Source: Alcanivoracaceae bacterium
Lineage (GTDB): Bacteria > Pseudomonadota > Gammaproteobacteria > Pseudomonadales > Alcanivoracaceae
Assembly (NCBI GenBank): GCA_023146255.1
Contig: JAGLCJ010000009.1
Location: 1 to 64,000 of the forward strand
Reading direction: 5' to 3'
DNA length: 64,000 nt
Shown here: in pieces, positions 8,640 to 16,380 of the stretch
Layout: each line of letters begins with the position of its first letter
How positions within the stretch are numbered: position 1 is the stretch's first letter
Made by a program: the position numbers and the translations under genes
The notes under the pieces: model-generated
Database searches by the model: none
Seen by the model: the letters and a program-made list of their open reading frames with translations, nothing else
What the model was told of the DNA's origin: nothing

Positions 8640-8815
8640 CCTTCCCGCCGAACTACCAGATGACAGAGAAATTTGCCGAGATGCCGGATGTGCCGGTCGA
8701 GTACCTGTATGCGAAGGACGACGCCACCGCGCAACTACTACTCGGCTTCCACGGCCTGGACCAGGCCGGCAAGAACCAGGTCCTTGAGTTTATAAGCGGC
8801 TTATCCGAATCATAG
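8615..8815 (+). CDS. Small protein translationally coupled to the WYL regulator
   Basis: A 66-aa frame whose ATG lies 25 bp inside the end of the WYL gene in a different frame, preceded by GGAGAG. It is soluble, mixed charge, with no Cys, signal peptide or membrane span. The overlap and the ribosome-binding site argue for translation coupled to the regulator. I do not recognise it. A small partner, inhibitor or antitoxin-like role is possible but unsupported. Confidence 0.5.
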   Translation: MANIRRTLTFPPNYQMTEKFAEMPDVPVEYLYAKDDATAQLLLGFHGLDQAGKNQVLEFISGLSES

Positions 8816-9100
8816 GGCTGGGCCTTGCCAAGCCCGGTTGCTACTGCGGCTATATTGAACTGATCGCCATGCCTCCACCGAGCCACCCTGCGCAAGCAAG
8901 GTGCTCGGGGGAGGCCGTTAGCGCTCTGGCTAACATTTGGCGGATTGTCTTTTTTCCGGCAGGCGTGCACGCCTCACAGCCGGACTGGGTTCTACGGTTT
9001 ACTTTCTGATGACCTGCACTGCCGACTGGTTACTCTGATCAAACCCAATCAATATCTCTCGCTGCCTTACCTGCCTCGGCTGCCAAACCTGCCTGCCTCA
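8816..9100. other. Gene-free stretch between the WYL pair and alpA
   Basis: A 285-bp gap between convergent genes. It holds a 6-bp perfect inverted repeat, GTTAGC-GCTCTG-GCTAAC at 8917-8934, and a T-run at 8950-8955, too far from the stem to be a confident terminator. No small gene or RNA was recognised. Confidence 0.35.
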
Positions 9101-9310
9101 TCAAGCAGCACCGGCAGGCGCCTGCGCCTGACCGTCTCTTTCCTCCACTCGCTCCAGAATCCAGCTCTGAATCTCGGTAGACACCCAGCGAACCGCCCTG
9201 CCCCCAATACTGACAGGCTTGGGGAAAGCGCCCTCGTTGAGCAGCTTGTAGACGGAGGTCTTGCCAATACCGGCGGTGTCGCAGACTTCTTCCAATCTCA
9301 TGAGTCTCAT
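9101..9310 (-). CDS. alpA: AlpA-family phage-type regulator
   Basis: 69 aa starting at ATG 9310, which has AGGAG 7 nt upstream; an upstream ATG at 9334 lacks a site. The family pattern is clear: RLEEVCDTAGIGKTSVYKLL, then GAFPKPVSIGGRAVRW and a W-x-x-x-EIQSWI tail, i.e. a MerR/excisionase-like winged helix. AlpA proteins activate integrase or replication genes in P4-like and cryptic prophage elements. It lies 57 nt downstream of the Gp2-like gene, probably in the same transcript, and may control excision of this island. Confidence 0.85.
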   Translation of the reverse strand: MRLMRLEEVCDTAGIGKTSVYKLLNEGAFPKPVSIGGRAVRWVSTEIQSWILERVEERDGQAQAPAGAA

Positions 9311-9367
9311 GTCGTGCTCCTGGTGATCACTCATGGGATAGCGCGTCTCGGTAGAAACTTACCGACC

Positions 9368-10069
9368 TCAATCACGGCTGCAGCCAAAGTTCTTGTAGCC
9401 GTCCTCGTAGAGCTTGGTATTCACCTTCGCCAGATAGCTAAGGCGACGGAACACAGCCTGATACTGGTCTGCAAAGCTCGGTTCGCTCCTCGACATCAGC
9501 TGGACCGCATTTTTTGGAAAATGTACCAGGGCCCGCCCCTGCTGGGAGGTCAACTGAAGCACTCTGCACCAGGCTCTCCGGATCCGCCCAGCCATGTTCG
9601 CCACAGCCTCTTCCTCCCACAGCCACCACGGACAATCAACCTCCTGGCTACCTGCAACCCGGCCAAGCACAGAGTAAGCATCCCGGTTCACCAGGATGGC
9701 GATGTGGTAATGGGGCTGCCCTTCTTCGCTGAACTCACGACACCAGACTTGCCGCACCCGGCATTCATGAGTCCGCTTTCCCTGCTTGCTCTTGCGCCTC
9801 AGGTCAGCGTCGATCTGGGACCTCAGCGAGGCGATAAAGCGGTCTGCCAACCCACCTCTGGGGCCCTGCCAGCCATAGGGCAGCCTGGCGGTGAAGTGCA
9901 TGACACAGGTCCGGGGGTGCTGCTCCAGTGCTCGATCCATTAGGTCTCGCACCGCTGTCAGGTAGTTTTCGGTAAGGGGCTGATCAGGCCTTGCCAGTAC
10001 CGGCAGGCCATTCCATTCGGGGGTGTAGTGGAGCTTCAGGTTGGTGTTTTCGGGGTGACGCTTTCTCAT
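9368..10069 (-). CDS. Inovirus Gp2 / YagK-YfjJ-like putative replication protein
   Basis: 233 aa. The central segment contains GQPHYHIAILVN, a His-hydrophobic-His motif (HxH at about 147-149) like the metal-binding HUH motif of rolling-circle initiators. A downstream YLAKVNTKLYEDG carries candidate nucleophilic tyrosines. This matches my recollection of the inovirus Gp2/YagK/YfjJ family found in P4-like islands. ATG 10069 is immediately downstream of a 12-bp perfect hairpin whose stem covers the AGGA of its ribosome-binding site. It is followed by alpA in the same direction. Nicking activity is inferred, not shown. Confidence 0.75.
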   Translation of the reverse strand: MRKRHPENTNLKLHYTPEWNGLPVLARPDQPLTENYLTAVRDLMDRALEQHPRTCVMHFTARLPYGWQGPRGGLADRFIASLRSQIDADLRRKSKQGKRTHECRVRQVWCREFSEEGQPHYHIAILVNRDAYSVLGRVAGSQEVDCPWWLWEEEAVANMAGRIRRAWCRVLQLTSQQGRALVHFPKNAVQLMSRSEPSFADQYQAVFRRLSYLAKVNTKLYEDGYKNFGCSRD

Positions 10070-10072
10070 TGT

Positions 10073-10103
10073 CTGGTTCCTATGGATAACTCATAGGAAC
10101 CAG
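10073..10103. repeat. Perfect 12-bp inverted repeat in front of the Gp2-like gene
   Basis: Arms CTGGTTCCTATG (10073-10084) and CATAGGAACCAG (10092-10103) are perfectly complementary around a 7-nt loop, GATAACT. The gp2-like start codon is only 3 nt away, so the structure sits in its leader and buries the likely ribosome-binding AGGA. It may be a nick site/double-strand origin for an HUH protein, an operator, or a translational switch. Confidence 0.6.
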
Positions 10104-10455
10104 CTCGCCAGTTAGAAAATACTCATCACGGGCTGGCTTATGGGCCAGCCCTTATCCAGAGACCGATAAAAGCCCCCTAGCTTGATCAGCCTTCACAAGT
10201 GGGCTGATAAGGGACCATATATATCTATTACCGACAGCCATGCACTGCGAGGACGTGCGCCCAGACCACATAGTGGCTGGGCACAACGAAGCACCAACCA
10301 GCCCGGGGCACTCTGGGAACACATTAAAACGTGGAGGAGGAAGTGTGTTGGATGAAGCCCTTTCAACCACCCAGCTATGGGCTAGCCAGACAATAGGACC
10401 CCGCGTTTACAAGAGCGCCGAGCGCCTTTACTCCACAAGCCAAATCCGCGTAATT
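10104..10455. other. Gene-free, hairpin-rich region, candidate replication or transfer origin
   Basis: Together with the hairpin at 10073, this forms a gap of about 386 bp without a credible gene. It contains a second inverted repeat, GGGCTGGC (10130-10137) / GCCAGCCC (10144-10151) with a 6-nt loop, and a third, ATCAGCC (10185-10191) / GGCTGAT (10202-10208). An AT-rich tract (CATATATATCTATTA) lies near 10216-10230. Hairpins plus an AT-rich tract beside a putative HUH initiator fit an origin. A weak 76-codon frame at 10240-10470 was not accepted. Confidence 0.4.
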
Positions 10456-11817
10456 TCACCCCCCTCCTGAAGCATCAGGGGAGCTCAATATCCAACGCCC
10501 GGAGCTAGCCTTGCCGACCTGACCTGAATTAAGCTCTCGGGTCCCAAACACACGAATAAGCACACTCATGGATGCCGCAGGCCCCGGAAACAAACCAACT
10601 CTCTGAATGGAGCAACCTGCCTGTTCTACCGATTGTTTCACCCTCCCCGCCAGTCGCTGCGCGTAGAATATAAAAAGGGCCCCAACGCCCAGAAAGCTGG
10701 GACCATCGTGCAGCTTGGGACACATGATTTCTTCGCCAATTCGCTGAATCATTGGGTCATGCGGCGACACAGACTCAGCCTTTTGAAGAATCTGCGTTGC
10801 AAACTCGCACAGCTTGTACAGAGCAAAACGCCTAGCTGCCCCTGAGTAGAGACCAGCAGCCAGGAAATCCTCGGCCTGATCCGCTATTTCTTCGATGCTC
10901 CTCTTGGTCATACCGTCAACGTGACTCAACCTCCATTCGAGAGCTTGCTCAACATACTCCCGAGCATCTAAACCTATCCTGTTGTGCCGGGCGGACTGAG
11001 CTATGCCTAGCAGCAATACCACATCGCCCAAGTCATAGGCGGGCGTCCAATACGTAAATAGCGCAGGCTCAGCAGGTCGGGTAGCTTCGGTTAGCTCCGG
11101 ATATAGATTCAGCAATATCCCTCCGGGCAACTTTGGGAAAAAGGCGTCCCCAGTTGCCGCCGGCGCCCTGCTGGATATCATCTTCGCTTTGGTCAACTTG
11201 CCGAGCTGAGACTCGACCTGCCCTCTACTCATCCCGGTGAGTTTGGATAGCTTACTCGGAGAACAATTCCAAACGATCCCAAATTCATCAGAATTAGCCA
11301 GCAGAACCCCCATCAAAAGCCGGTTGGCAAAACTAAGGCGAATACCTTCGGGGAGGGGAGGATGGGAAGAAGAGCTAAGGTTGAACTCCATCCCCGCAAC
11401 CACAGCGCCAGTCTCAACGGGTTCTGGCCATAGCAGTACCATCCTTAGCACCATCCGGATTCTTGCCCCGGTGCTCATCATCTTTGACCCATCTAACCAG
11501 CCATCAAGGGTCTCCATGCTGAGCTTAAACCCTCGGCGAAACCCTCCCTGCGTTGTCACTGTCGGCCCCTTTCGACTGTAACCAGGGACGCTGGAAGAGC
11601 CGGCAAACCCCAACCTCTGAAGTTCATTGTGGGCCTCGATGAGAGCTTTCACAGGCATCCCAATCTTACTCGCCAACTGCTCTCGGGTGTCTTCTGACGG
11701 CTTGTCACCAAACACGCAAATGGATCGAACCAAGAGATACTTCGCGCCGATCGACATCGAAGGAAACTCGGCCGTCAAAGCCTCAATACATCGATCAAAC
11801 GCTGCACGTCTCTCCAT
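10456..11817 (-). CDS. Unrecognised 453-aa island protein with helix-turn-helix-like segments
   Basis: Starts at ATG 11817 with AAGGGG upstream; the longer GTG start at 11856 would lie inside a palindrome. The protein is soluble and mostly helical. Two stretches look like winged-helix recognition units: TREQLASKIGMPVKALIEAHNELQ near residue 60 (listed in parts: TREQLASKIG, PVKALIEAHN) and SPSKLSKLTGMSRGQVESQL near 190. That suggests a replication- or partition-type DNA-binding protein, but I do not recognise the family. It is divergent from the 252-aa gene across an AT-rich promoter with palindromes. Confidence 0.65.
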   Translation of the reverse strand: MERRAAFDRCIEALTAEFPSMSIGAKYLLVRSICVFGDKPSEDTREQLASKIGMPVKALIEAHNELQRLGFAGSSSVPGYSRKGPTVTTQGGFRRGFKLSMETLDGWLDGSKMMSTGARIRMVLRMVLLWPEPVETGAVVAGMEFNLSSSSHPPLPEGIRLSFANRLLMGVLLANSDEFGIVWNCSPSKLSKLTGMSRGQVESQLGKLTKAKMISSRAPAATGDAFFPKLPGGILLNLYPELTEATRPAEPALFTYWTPAYDLGDVVLLLGIAQSARHNRIGLDAREYVEQALEWRLSHVDGMTKRSIEEIADQAEDFLAAGLYSGAARRFALYKLCEFATQILQKAESVSPHDPMIQRIGEEIMCPKLHDGPSFLGVGALFIFYAQRLAGRVKQSVEQAGCSIQRVGLFPGPAASMSVLIRVFGTRELNSGQVGKASSGRWILSSPDASGGG

Positions 11818-11839
11818 TTGCTCAGGCCCCTTATTGAAT

Positions 11840-11869
11840 AAAAAGACAATGTACACTTAGTGTCTTTTT
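11840..11869. promoter_or_regulatory. Nested palindromes in an AT-rich divergent promoter
   Basis: AAAAAGACA (11840-11848) and TGTCTTTTT (11861-11869) form a perfect 9-bp inverted repeat. Overlapping it, ACACT-T-AGTGT (11853-11863) is an 11-bp palindrome. Both lie between the divergent 453-aa and 252-aa genes. To the right, GTTAATG is repeated at 11898-11904 and 11925-11931 in a strongly AT-rich tract. An operator for one or both genes is likely; the binding protein is unknown. Confidence 0.4.
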
Positions 11870-11974
11870 TGTAGTATCGGCTTGCAAGGCATTAAATGTT
11901 AATGAGAATTAATTATTATTGATAGTTAATGGCTATCTAAGTAAATTAATCAATCGGCATTGAGATAACAGAAA

Positions 11975-12733
11975 ATGAGTACCCGGAAGACAAAAAAACC
12001 CGCTCTGCACTGGCTGGAGGACAACAATCAGACTCAGGTGAATTGGGCCTCGTCTTTCCTCAAACGCGAAATCACCCGTGACCCTAACTTGCTGGGAGGC
12101 ATCAGATGGTCGACTCTGAGGGACGCTGTTCAGCTGCTACAAAAGCGAGCGAACTCCGTCGGTGTCGAGCCACCAGACGTAGCTGCCAATATTCGCCGTC
12201 TTGACAGAAGAATGCGCCGAGCCTGGAAAGAGAAACTCCGCCGCGAGAACCCCGATACCAAGGCGTATCAGTTCCGGATGGAAAAGGGCATAACGCTGGA
12301 GCTAGCAACACTGAGAAAGCGCTGGAAGCTTCCGGTCTATAAGATTCTGGAGAACCTGATCAGCGAAGCTTTCGAGACCGAGAGAGCAGCGGCGAAGGCC
12401 AAAAAGCGAGAGAGGAGCAGACAACGCAAGGTTGATTCTGCTGCCGCCCAGATCACGGAGGATCGATACGAGCTACTAAAGAGCCAAAAGCATATCGAAT
12501 TACTGGAAAGCATTATCAGGCAGCTCTACCCCAGGCCATCTCAGGAAGGCGGTCCCGCCGTTGAGGAACATGACCCCCTCCCGAACCAACCATCTTTAGA
12601 TGTCAGCACACAGACTGTTGATGAGCTGCTTGAACGAGCCAGAGAGGAGGTTAGTCTGATCCAGAAATCCACAGCACTTGATCCTAACGATGAGATGCGC
12701 TTGGGGGTGCTTGCGCTCCACCTATCGAACTAG
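11975..12733 (+). CDS. Unrecognised basic protein with ribbon-helix-helix-like core and coiled coil
   Basis: 252 aa. Residues about 100-130 read QFRMEKGITLELATLRKRWK followed by a helix ending ILENLISEAFE, a strand-helix-helix order resembling ribbon-helix-helix DNA-binding proteins, including the MatP style. A Lys/Arg/Ala-rich coiled coil (about 130-180) follows, and the C terminus is acidic. There is no signal peptide. It is convergent with the integrase and overlaps its 3' end by 4 bp. Its position beside int is typical of island accessory DNA-binding genes. Function is unknown. Confidence 0.6.
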   Translation: MSTRKTKKPALHWLEDNNQTQVNWASSFLKREITRDPNLLGGIRWSTLRDAVQLLQKRANSVGVEPPDVAANIRRLDRRMRRAWKEKLRRENPDTKAYQFRMEKGITLELATLRKRWKLPVYKILENLISEAFETERAAAKAKKRERSRQRKVDSAAAQITEDRYELLKSQKHIELLESIIRQLYPRPSQEGGPAVEEHDPLPNQPSLDVSTQTVDELLERAREEVSLIQKSTALDPNDEMRLGVLALHLSN

Positions 12734-13920
12734 ACGCCTCCCATCAACCCATCCAGATAGTCAGCCCACATCTGCATCATCTCGCGGCGCTCCTCCAGGT
12801 GGGCCGTGCGGTTGTATGCCCGGCCATTGGGATCCCGTACCGTGTGCGCCAGCTGATGCTCGATATAGTCCGGGCGCACCTTCAGCACTTCATCCAAGAT
12901 GGTTCTGGCCATGGCCCGGAAGCCATGACCGCTCATCTCGTCCTTTTCGTAGCCCATACGGCGCAAGGCGGACAGAACGGCGTTATCGCTGATTGGCCGG
13001 GTGTCGGTGCGAGGACTGGGGAATACATACCTTCCCTTACCGCTATAGGGCTGAATATCCCTGAAGATGGCCACGGCCTGACGTGACAGGGGAACAAGGT
13101 GCGCCACCCCCATCTTCATCTTGTGTCCGGGAATCGTCCACTCAGCGGCATCCAGATCGATTTCAGACCACTCTGCATGCCGAAGCTCCCCGGGGCGCAC
13201 AAAGACAAGCGGCGCCAGCTTTAGGGCTGCCCGGGTCACTATGGATCCGTCATAGCCGTTGATTGCCCGGAGCAGCGGCCCGACCTTCTTCGGGTCTGTA
13301 ATGGCTGCCAGGTGGGTCTTCTTGATCTGATGCAGGGCACCCTTGAGGTTAGGTGCTGGATTGACCTCCGTCCGGCCCGTCGCGATGGCATAACGGAATA
13401 CCTGATCGGCGATCTGATTCAGCCGGCGGGCGGAATAGTAAGCTCCCTTGCCCTCTTTACGCTGCAGAACAGACAGCAACTCCGGCGCCTTGATTTCGTC
13501 AACCGGACGCTGCCCCAAGAGCGGGAACAGGTCATTCTCCAGACGCTGCATGATGCGGATGGCATGGCGCTCGGACCAGCGGGTTGCCTGTCTTGCATGC
13601 CACTCCAGGGCGACCACCCTGAATGACTTGGTGCTGTCCGGCGCGTTAATGGTCTTGGCAATACGCCGAGTCTCGCCCGGGTCCACGCCCTTGCTCAACA
13701 GCTTGCGCGCTTCATCCCGCTGCTCACGCGCCTCCTTGAGGCTGACCTCGGGATAGACACCCAGCGACAGCTGTTTCTCCTTGCCGCCATAGCGATACTT
13801 CAGACGCCACCATTTGCTGCCGTTCGGGTTGTGCAGCAAAAACAGCCCGCCGCCGTCAAAGTGCTTTGTCGGCTTTTCTGGCGGGGCAGCTTTGCGGATG
13901 GCAACATCGGTAAGAGGCAT
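12730..13920 (-). CDS. int: P4-type tyrosine integrase of the island
   Basis: 396 aa from ATG 13920 (MPLTDVAIRKA). The N-terminal arm-binding domain is of the DUF4102 type (DGGGLFLLHNPNGSKWWRLK, then YGGKEKQLSLGVYPEVSLKE), followed by a SAM-like core-binding domain and a tyrosine recombinase catalytic domain. Catalytic residues visible are Arg in VRPGELRHAEW, His-x-x-Arg in GHGFRAMAR, His in EHQLAHTV and the Tyr in GRAYNRTAHLEERR. It is read in the same direction as the adjacent tRNA-Leu, with its start 176 bp from the tRNA 3' end, the standard layout for tRNA-targeted islands. It catalyses site-specific integration and excision. Confidence 0.93.
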   Translation of the reverse strand: MPLTDVAIRKAAPPEKPTKHFDGGGLFLLHNPNGSKWWRLKYRYGGKEKQLSLGVYPEVSLKEAREQRDEARKLLSKGVDPGETRRIAKTINAPDSTKSFRVVALEWHARQATRWSERHAIRIMQRLENDLFPLLGQRPVDEIKAPELLSVLQRKEGKGAYYSARRLNQIADQVFRYAIATGRTEVNPAPNLKGALHQIKKTHLAAITDPKKVGPLLRAINGYDGSIVTRAALKLAPLVFVRPGELRHAEWSEIDLDAAEWTIPGHKMKMGVAHLVPLSRQAVAIFRDIQPYSGKGRYVFPSPRTDTRPISDNAVLSALRRMGYEKDEMSGHGFRAMARTILDEVLKVRPDYIEHQLAHTVRDPNGRAYNRTAHLEERREMMQMWADYLDGLMGGV

Positions 13921-13972
13921 TTGGGGGCAACACCCTTGGGGAGCGACTGTAACTGCCCCCAAGCTACCCCAA
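13921..13972. repeat. Interleaved inverted repeats upstream of int
   Basis: TTGGGGGCA at 13921-13929 pairs with TGCCCCCAA at 13954-13962. Interleaved with it, CTTGGGG at 13935-13941 pairs with CCCCAAG at 13966-13972. The repeated TTGGGG unit in both orientations between int and the tRNA is what arm-type integrase sites or an int operator would look like. Confidence 0.4.
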
Positions 13973-14095
13973 GAAATGCTCGGCTTGCAACGATTTTTGA
14001 CGAACGAAAACGGACAAAAAATCAGCGTAACGATTTGATTTTGAAAATCTTTTGTACCGTTAACGAACCTTGCCGAACTTCGCCAAAAATTGAGA

Positions 14096-14180
<85 letters not shown>

Positions 14181-14244
14181 GCGGCCGGCATTGTAACAGG
14201 GACTCGCGCCAGCACCAGCCCTCAGGCTACTACCGGCAACAGAA

Positions 14245-14991
14245 TCAGCGCCCCATTTCCAGCATGCGGTAGAGACTGCGAATGTCGTTATTGGTACGTT
14301 CCAGTCGGCCCTCGATTTCGGTCAGCTTCGCTGCACTGTCAGACTGGCCAACCTTGCTGGAAAGCGCATCAAATCGTGGCATCAAAGCCGCCAGCGCATC
14401 GCGCTGACTGGCAACCAGTGTTTCCGCTTTCTGTACCCGTGCCAGCACCCCGGAAACCTGCCCACTGACATTACTGACCTCGGAAGACAGCCGATTCATT
14501 TCAATGTCCAGCTTGCGCAGCCGTGCATTGGCCTGGGCCAGACCCGCCTGACTGGCGGCTTCGGTACTCCGACCGCTGTCCCCTTGCACCACCACAGGCT
14601 GCTGCTCCAGCGCGGTAAGACGCTCATCCACCGGGCCCAGCTGACTTTCCAGAGCGTTGATTCTGGCTTCGATCGGACCAAGATCAACACCCTGCCCGGC
14701 GGCAGCCAGTTGCTGCTGAAGCTCATCGACCCGCTGCTGCATCTTCAACAGGGTCATCGATACCACCCCAAGCAAAATCAGCATCACAATTGCCAGCCCA
14801 CCGAGTGCCGCAGCAACACCACGACCACGGCTGGCGGGTTGCGGTTTGCTGGACTCCTCCATCTGGGCATGGCGCGTTGGCCTTCTGGAGTTCACTGCCT
14901 CATGGGCGGAAGTCGACGTCGGCGACACCGCCAGCACGTCCTGATTCAGTGACATCAGGCGCTTCTGCTTGTTCTCGGGGATATCATTCAT
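14245..14991 (-). CDS. Single-span membrane protein with periplasmic coiled coil
   Basis: 248 aa. About 55 polar N-terminal residues, one membrane segment (GVAAALGGLAIVMLILLGVV, about 58-77), then a long heptad-rich region of Gln, Glu and Leu to the C terminus. No catalytic motif. It has the same plan as the gene just upstream (15021-15830), 29 nt away, and both end with a LTEIE-containing helix, so they look like tandem paralogues in one operon. An envelope scaffold or cell-division-associated role is possible; no family is recognised. Confidence 0.75.
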   Translation of the reverse strand: MNDIPENKQKRLMSLNQDVLAVSPTSTSAHEAVNSRRPTRHAQMEESSKPQPASRGRGVAAALGGLAIVMLILLGVVSMTLLKMQQRVDELQQQLAAAGQGVDLGPIEARINALESQLGPVDERLTALEQQPVVVQGDSGRSTEAASQAGLAQANARLRKLDIEMNRLSSEVSNVSGQVSGVLARVQKAETLVASQRDALAALMPRFDALSSKVGQSDSAAKLTEIEGRLERTNNDIRSLYRMLEMGR

Positions 14992-15020
14992 TGTCTGTCA
15001 CCAGTTCCCGATTCACCCTG

Positions 15021-15830
15021 TCAGGGTGCCCCACCATCAAGGCGATCCAGTCTGACGTTAACCTGACGACGGTAAGCATCAAAGGCATTTATCGCGGCCT
15101 CTATTTCAGTGAGGCGATTACCGATACCACCACCGGCGCTTTCTACCCGCGCCAGCGACTGTAGCGCCGGCAACAACTTGTTAATTGCCTCAACCTGCTT
15201 CTGCTGCGCGGCAAGGCGAGTGTCGAGCTGCTTGACCGTTTCGGCTTGCACCTCTATGCGGGTCTGCAGCTGATTACGGGCCAGCACCAGCTGCTCATTC
15301 TGTTTGCTGATAGCTGCCGCTTCGGTCTTCAGTACCTCCACTGCCTTGCTCAGCTCGGCCCGCTGCTTGATCAGCTTGGCAATCTCGGCCTGATTTTTCT
15401 CGATCCATTCGCGGTTACGTTTATTGGAGACGTCCCAGAGCTTGCGAATCTCGCTATCGTGCGTGGCCAGAGTCTGTTTGACCTGATCCGAGGTTTGGGT
15501 GACCTCCTCATCGGTGGCCGACAACTGCGAAGCCAGTGACCCCAGCTGCTCGGTGGACTCACTCAGGCGATTATCCACCACCGCCTGCAGACCGCTGAGC
15601 TGGCGGTGGAACCAGGTGCCCAGCACCAGCACCAGCACCAGCAGAAACGCAGTGGCCGCCATCCAGATACTGCTGCCATCGGTGCTGGCAGCCAGGCGCG
15701 CGGGTCTGACCTTGGCGGGTGCCTCCTCATGACGGGCCGCCGAATGGGCGGCAGCGGTCTGCTCGGTATCATCCTCATCGACATTAATGTCATGGATGTT
15801 GCCGAGCTTCAGGTCGCGATCTTCATTCAT
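15021..15830 (-). CDS. Single-span membrane protein with periplasmic coiled coil, paralogue
   Basis: 269 aa from ATG 15830 (MNEDRDLKLG); an upstream start would add a Cys-rich stretch unlike the family plan. The acidic N-terminal 70 residues are followed by one membrane span (IWMAATAFLLVLVLVLGTWF) and about 170 residues of continuous coiled coil with repeated Gln/Glu/Lys. It shares architecture and the C-terminal LTEIE motif with the adjacent 14245-14991 gene. Function is unknown. Confidence 0.75.
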   Translation of the reverse strand: MNEDRDLKLGNIHDINVDEDDTEQTAAAHSAARHEEAPAKVRPARLAASTDGSSIWMAATAFLLVLVLVLGTWFHRQLSGLQAVVDNRLSESTEQLGSLASQLSATDEEVTQTSDQVKQTLATHDSEIRKLWDVSNKRNREWIEKNQAEIAKLIKQRAELSKAVEVLKTEAAAISKQNEQLVLARNQLQTRIEVQAETVKQLDTRLAAQQKQVEAINKLLPALQSLARVESAGGGIGNRLTEIEAAINAFDAYRRQVNVRLDRLDGGAP

Positions 15831-15952
15831 GGCAAATAGGGGCCGGCTGTCAAAGGCGCAAGTGTAGCAGCCCCGAGCCATCTCTGAATAACCCCATCGA
15901 CATCCTGCAAGGGGTTCGGTCTAATGCGGCTCTCGGACAGGGAGGACAGACC

Positions 15953-16372
15953 ATGGCCCGATGGCTACTGCTGATGATACTTGTGCCGGCAACCTCGCTG
16001 GCGGACATGGCCATGGAAAGCATGCTGCAGCAGGGCCTGAGCGCCTACGAGGCAGAGCAGTATGATCAGGCGCTGGCCCACTTCAGCGCAGCCCTGACTC
16101 ATAGCCTGGTCAACGACGAGAGCCCGATGTACCCGGCCTCGTATCTGTGTGCCATGTGGTATTTCGGCCGCGGCATGAACCCGGACCAGAATCGGGCGAT
16201 GACAGCCTGCCAGCTGGTCCAGAGCGACAAGAGCAGGTTCCAGCTGACCCTGTTTCAGCAGGCGCTGGAGAGCAACAGTCAGGCCGATACGGTATTCCCG
16301 TTCCGCAAGGGCATGGAGGATGCGGCGGCGGCCCTGGCCTGGTATCTGCGCCTTAGTGCACCAGTGAAATAA
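15953..16372 (+). CDS. Secreted Sel1/TPR-like small protein
   Basis: 139 aa with GGAGG 7 nt before the ATG. A cleavable-looking signal peptide (MARWLLLMILVPATSLA) is followed by QGLSAYEAEQYDQALAHFSA, a tetratricopeptide/Sel1-type helix pair, and then ASYLCAMWYFGRGMNPDQNR, a second one. Such repeats mediate protein binding in the periplasm. It stands alone, divergent from the coiled-coil pair and convergent with the next gene. Confidence 0.7.
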   Translation: MARWLLLMILVPATSLADMAMESMLQQGLSAYEAEQYDQALAHFSAALTHSLVNDESPMYPASYLCAMWYFGRGMNPDQNRAMTACQLVQSDKSRFQLTLFQQALESNSQADTVFPFRKGMEDAAAALAWYLRLSAPVK

Positions 16373-16380
16373 GCAGACCC

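Noticed and set aside
8945..9943. 332-codon plus frame opposite alpA and the Gp2-like gene
   Set aside because: Both minus-strand genes have family motifs and ribosome sites; the plus frame has a low-complexity product.
10240..10470. 76-codon frame in the hairpin-rich gap
   Set aside because: No ribosome site, no motif, and it overlaps the end of a convergent gene.
11898..11916. Fur-box-like sequence GTTAATGAGAATTAATTAT
   Set aside because: About 12 of 19 matches to the consensus in a strongly AT-rich tract and no iron gene nearby; likely chance.
1..14095. Left attachment site of the island
   Set aside because: No second copy of the tRNA-Leu 3' end was found by eye; the left boundary is outside the window.
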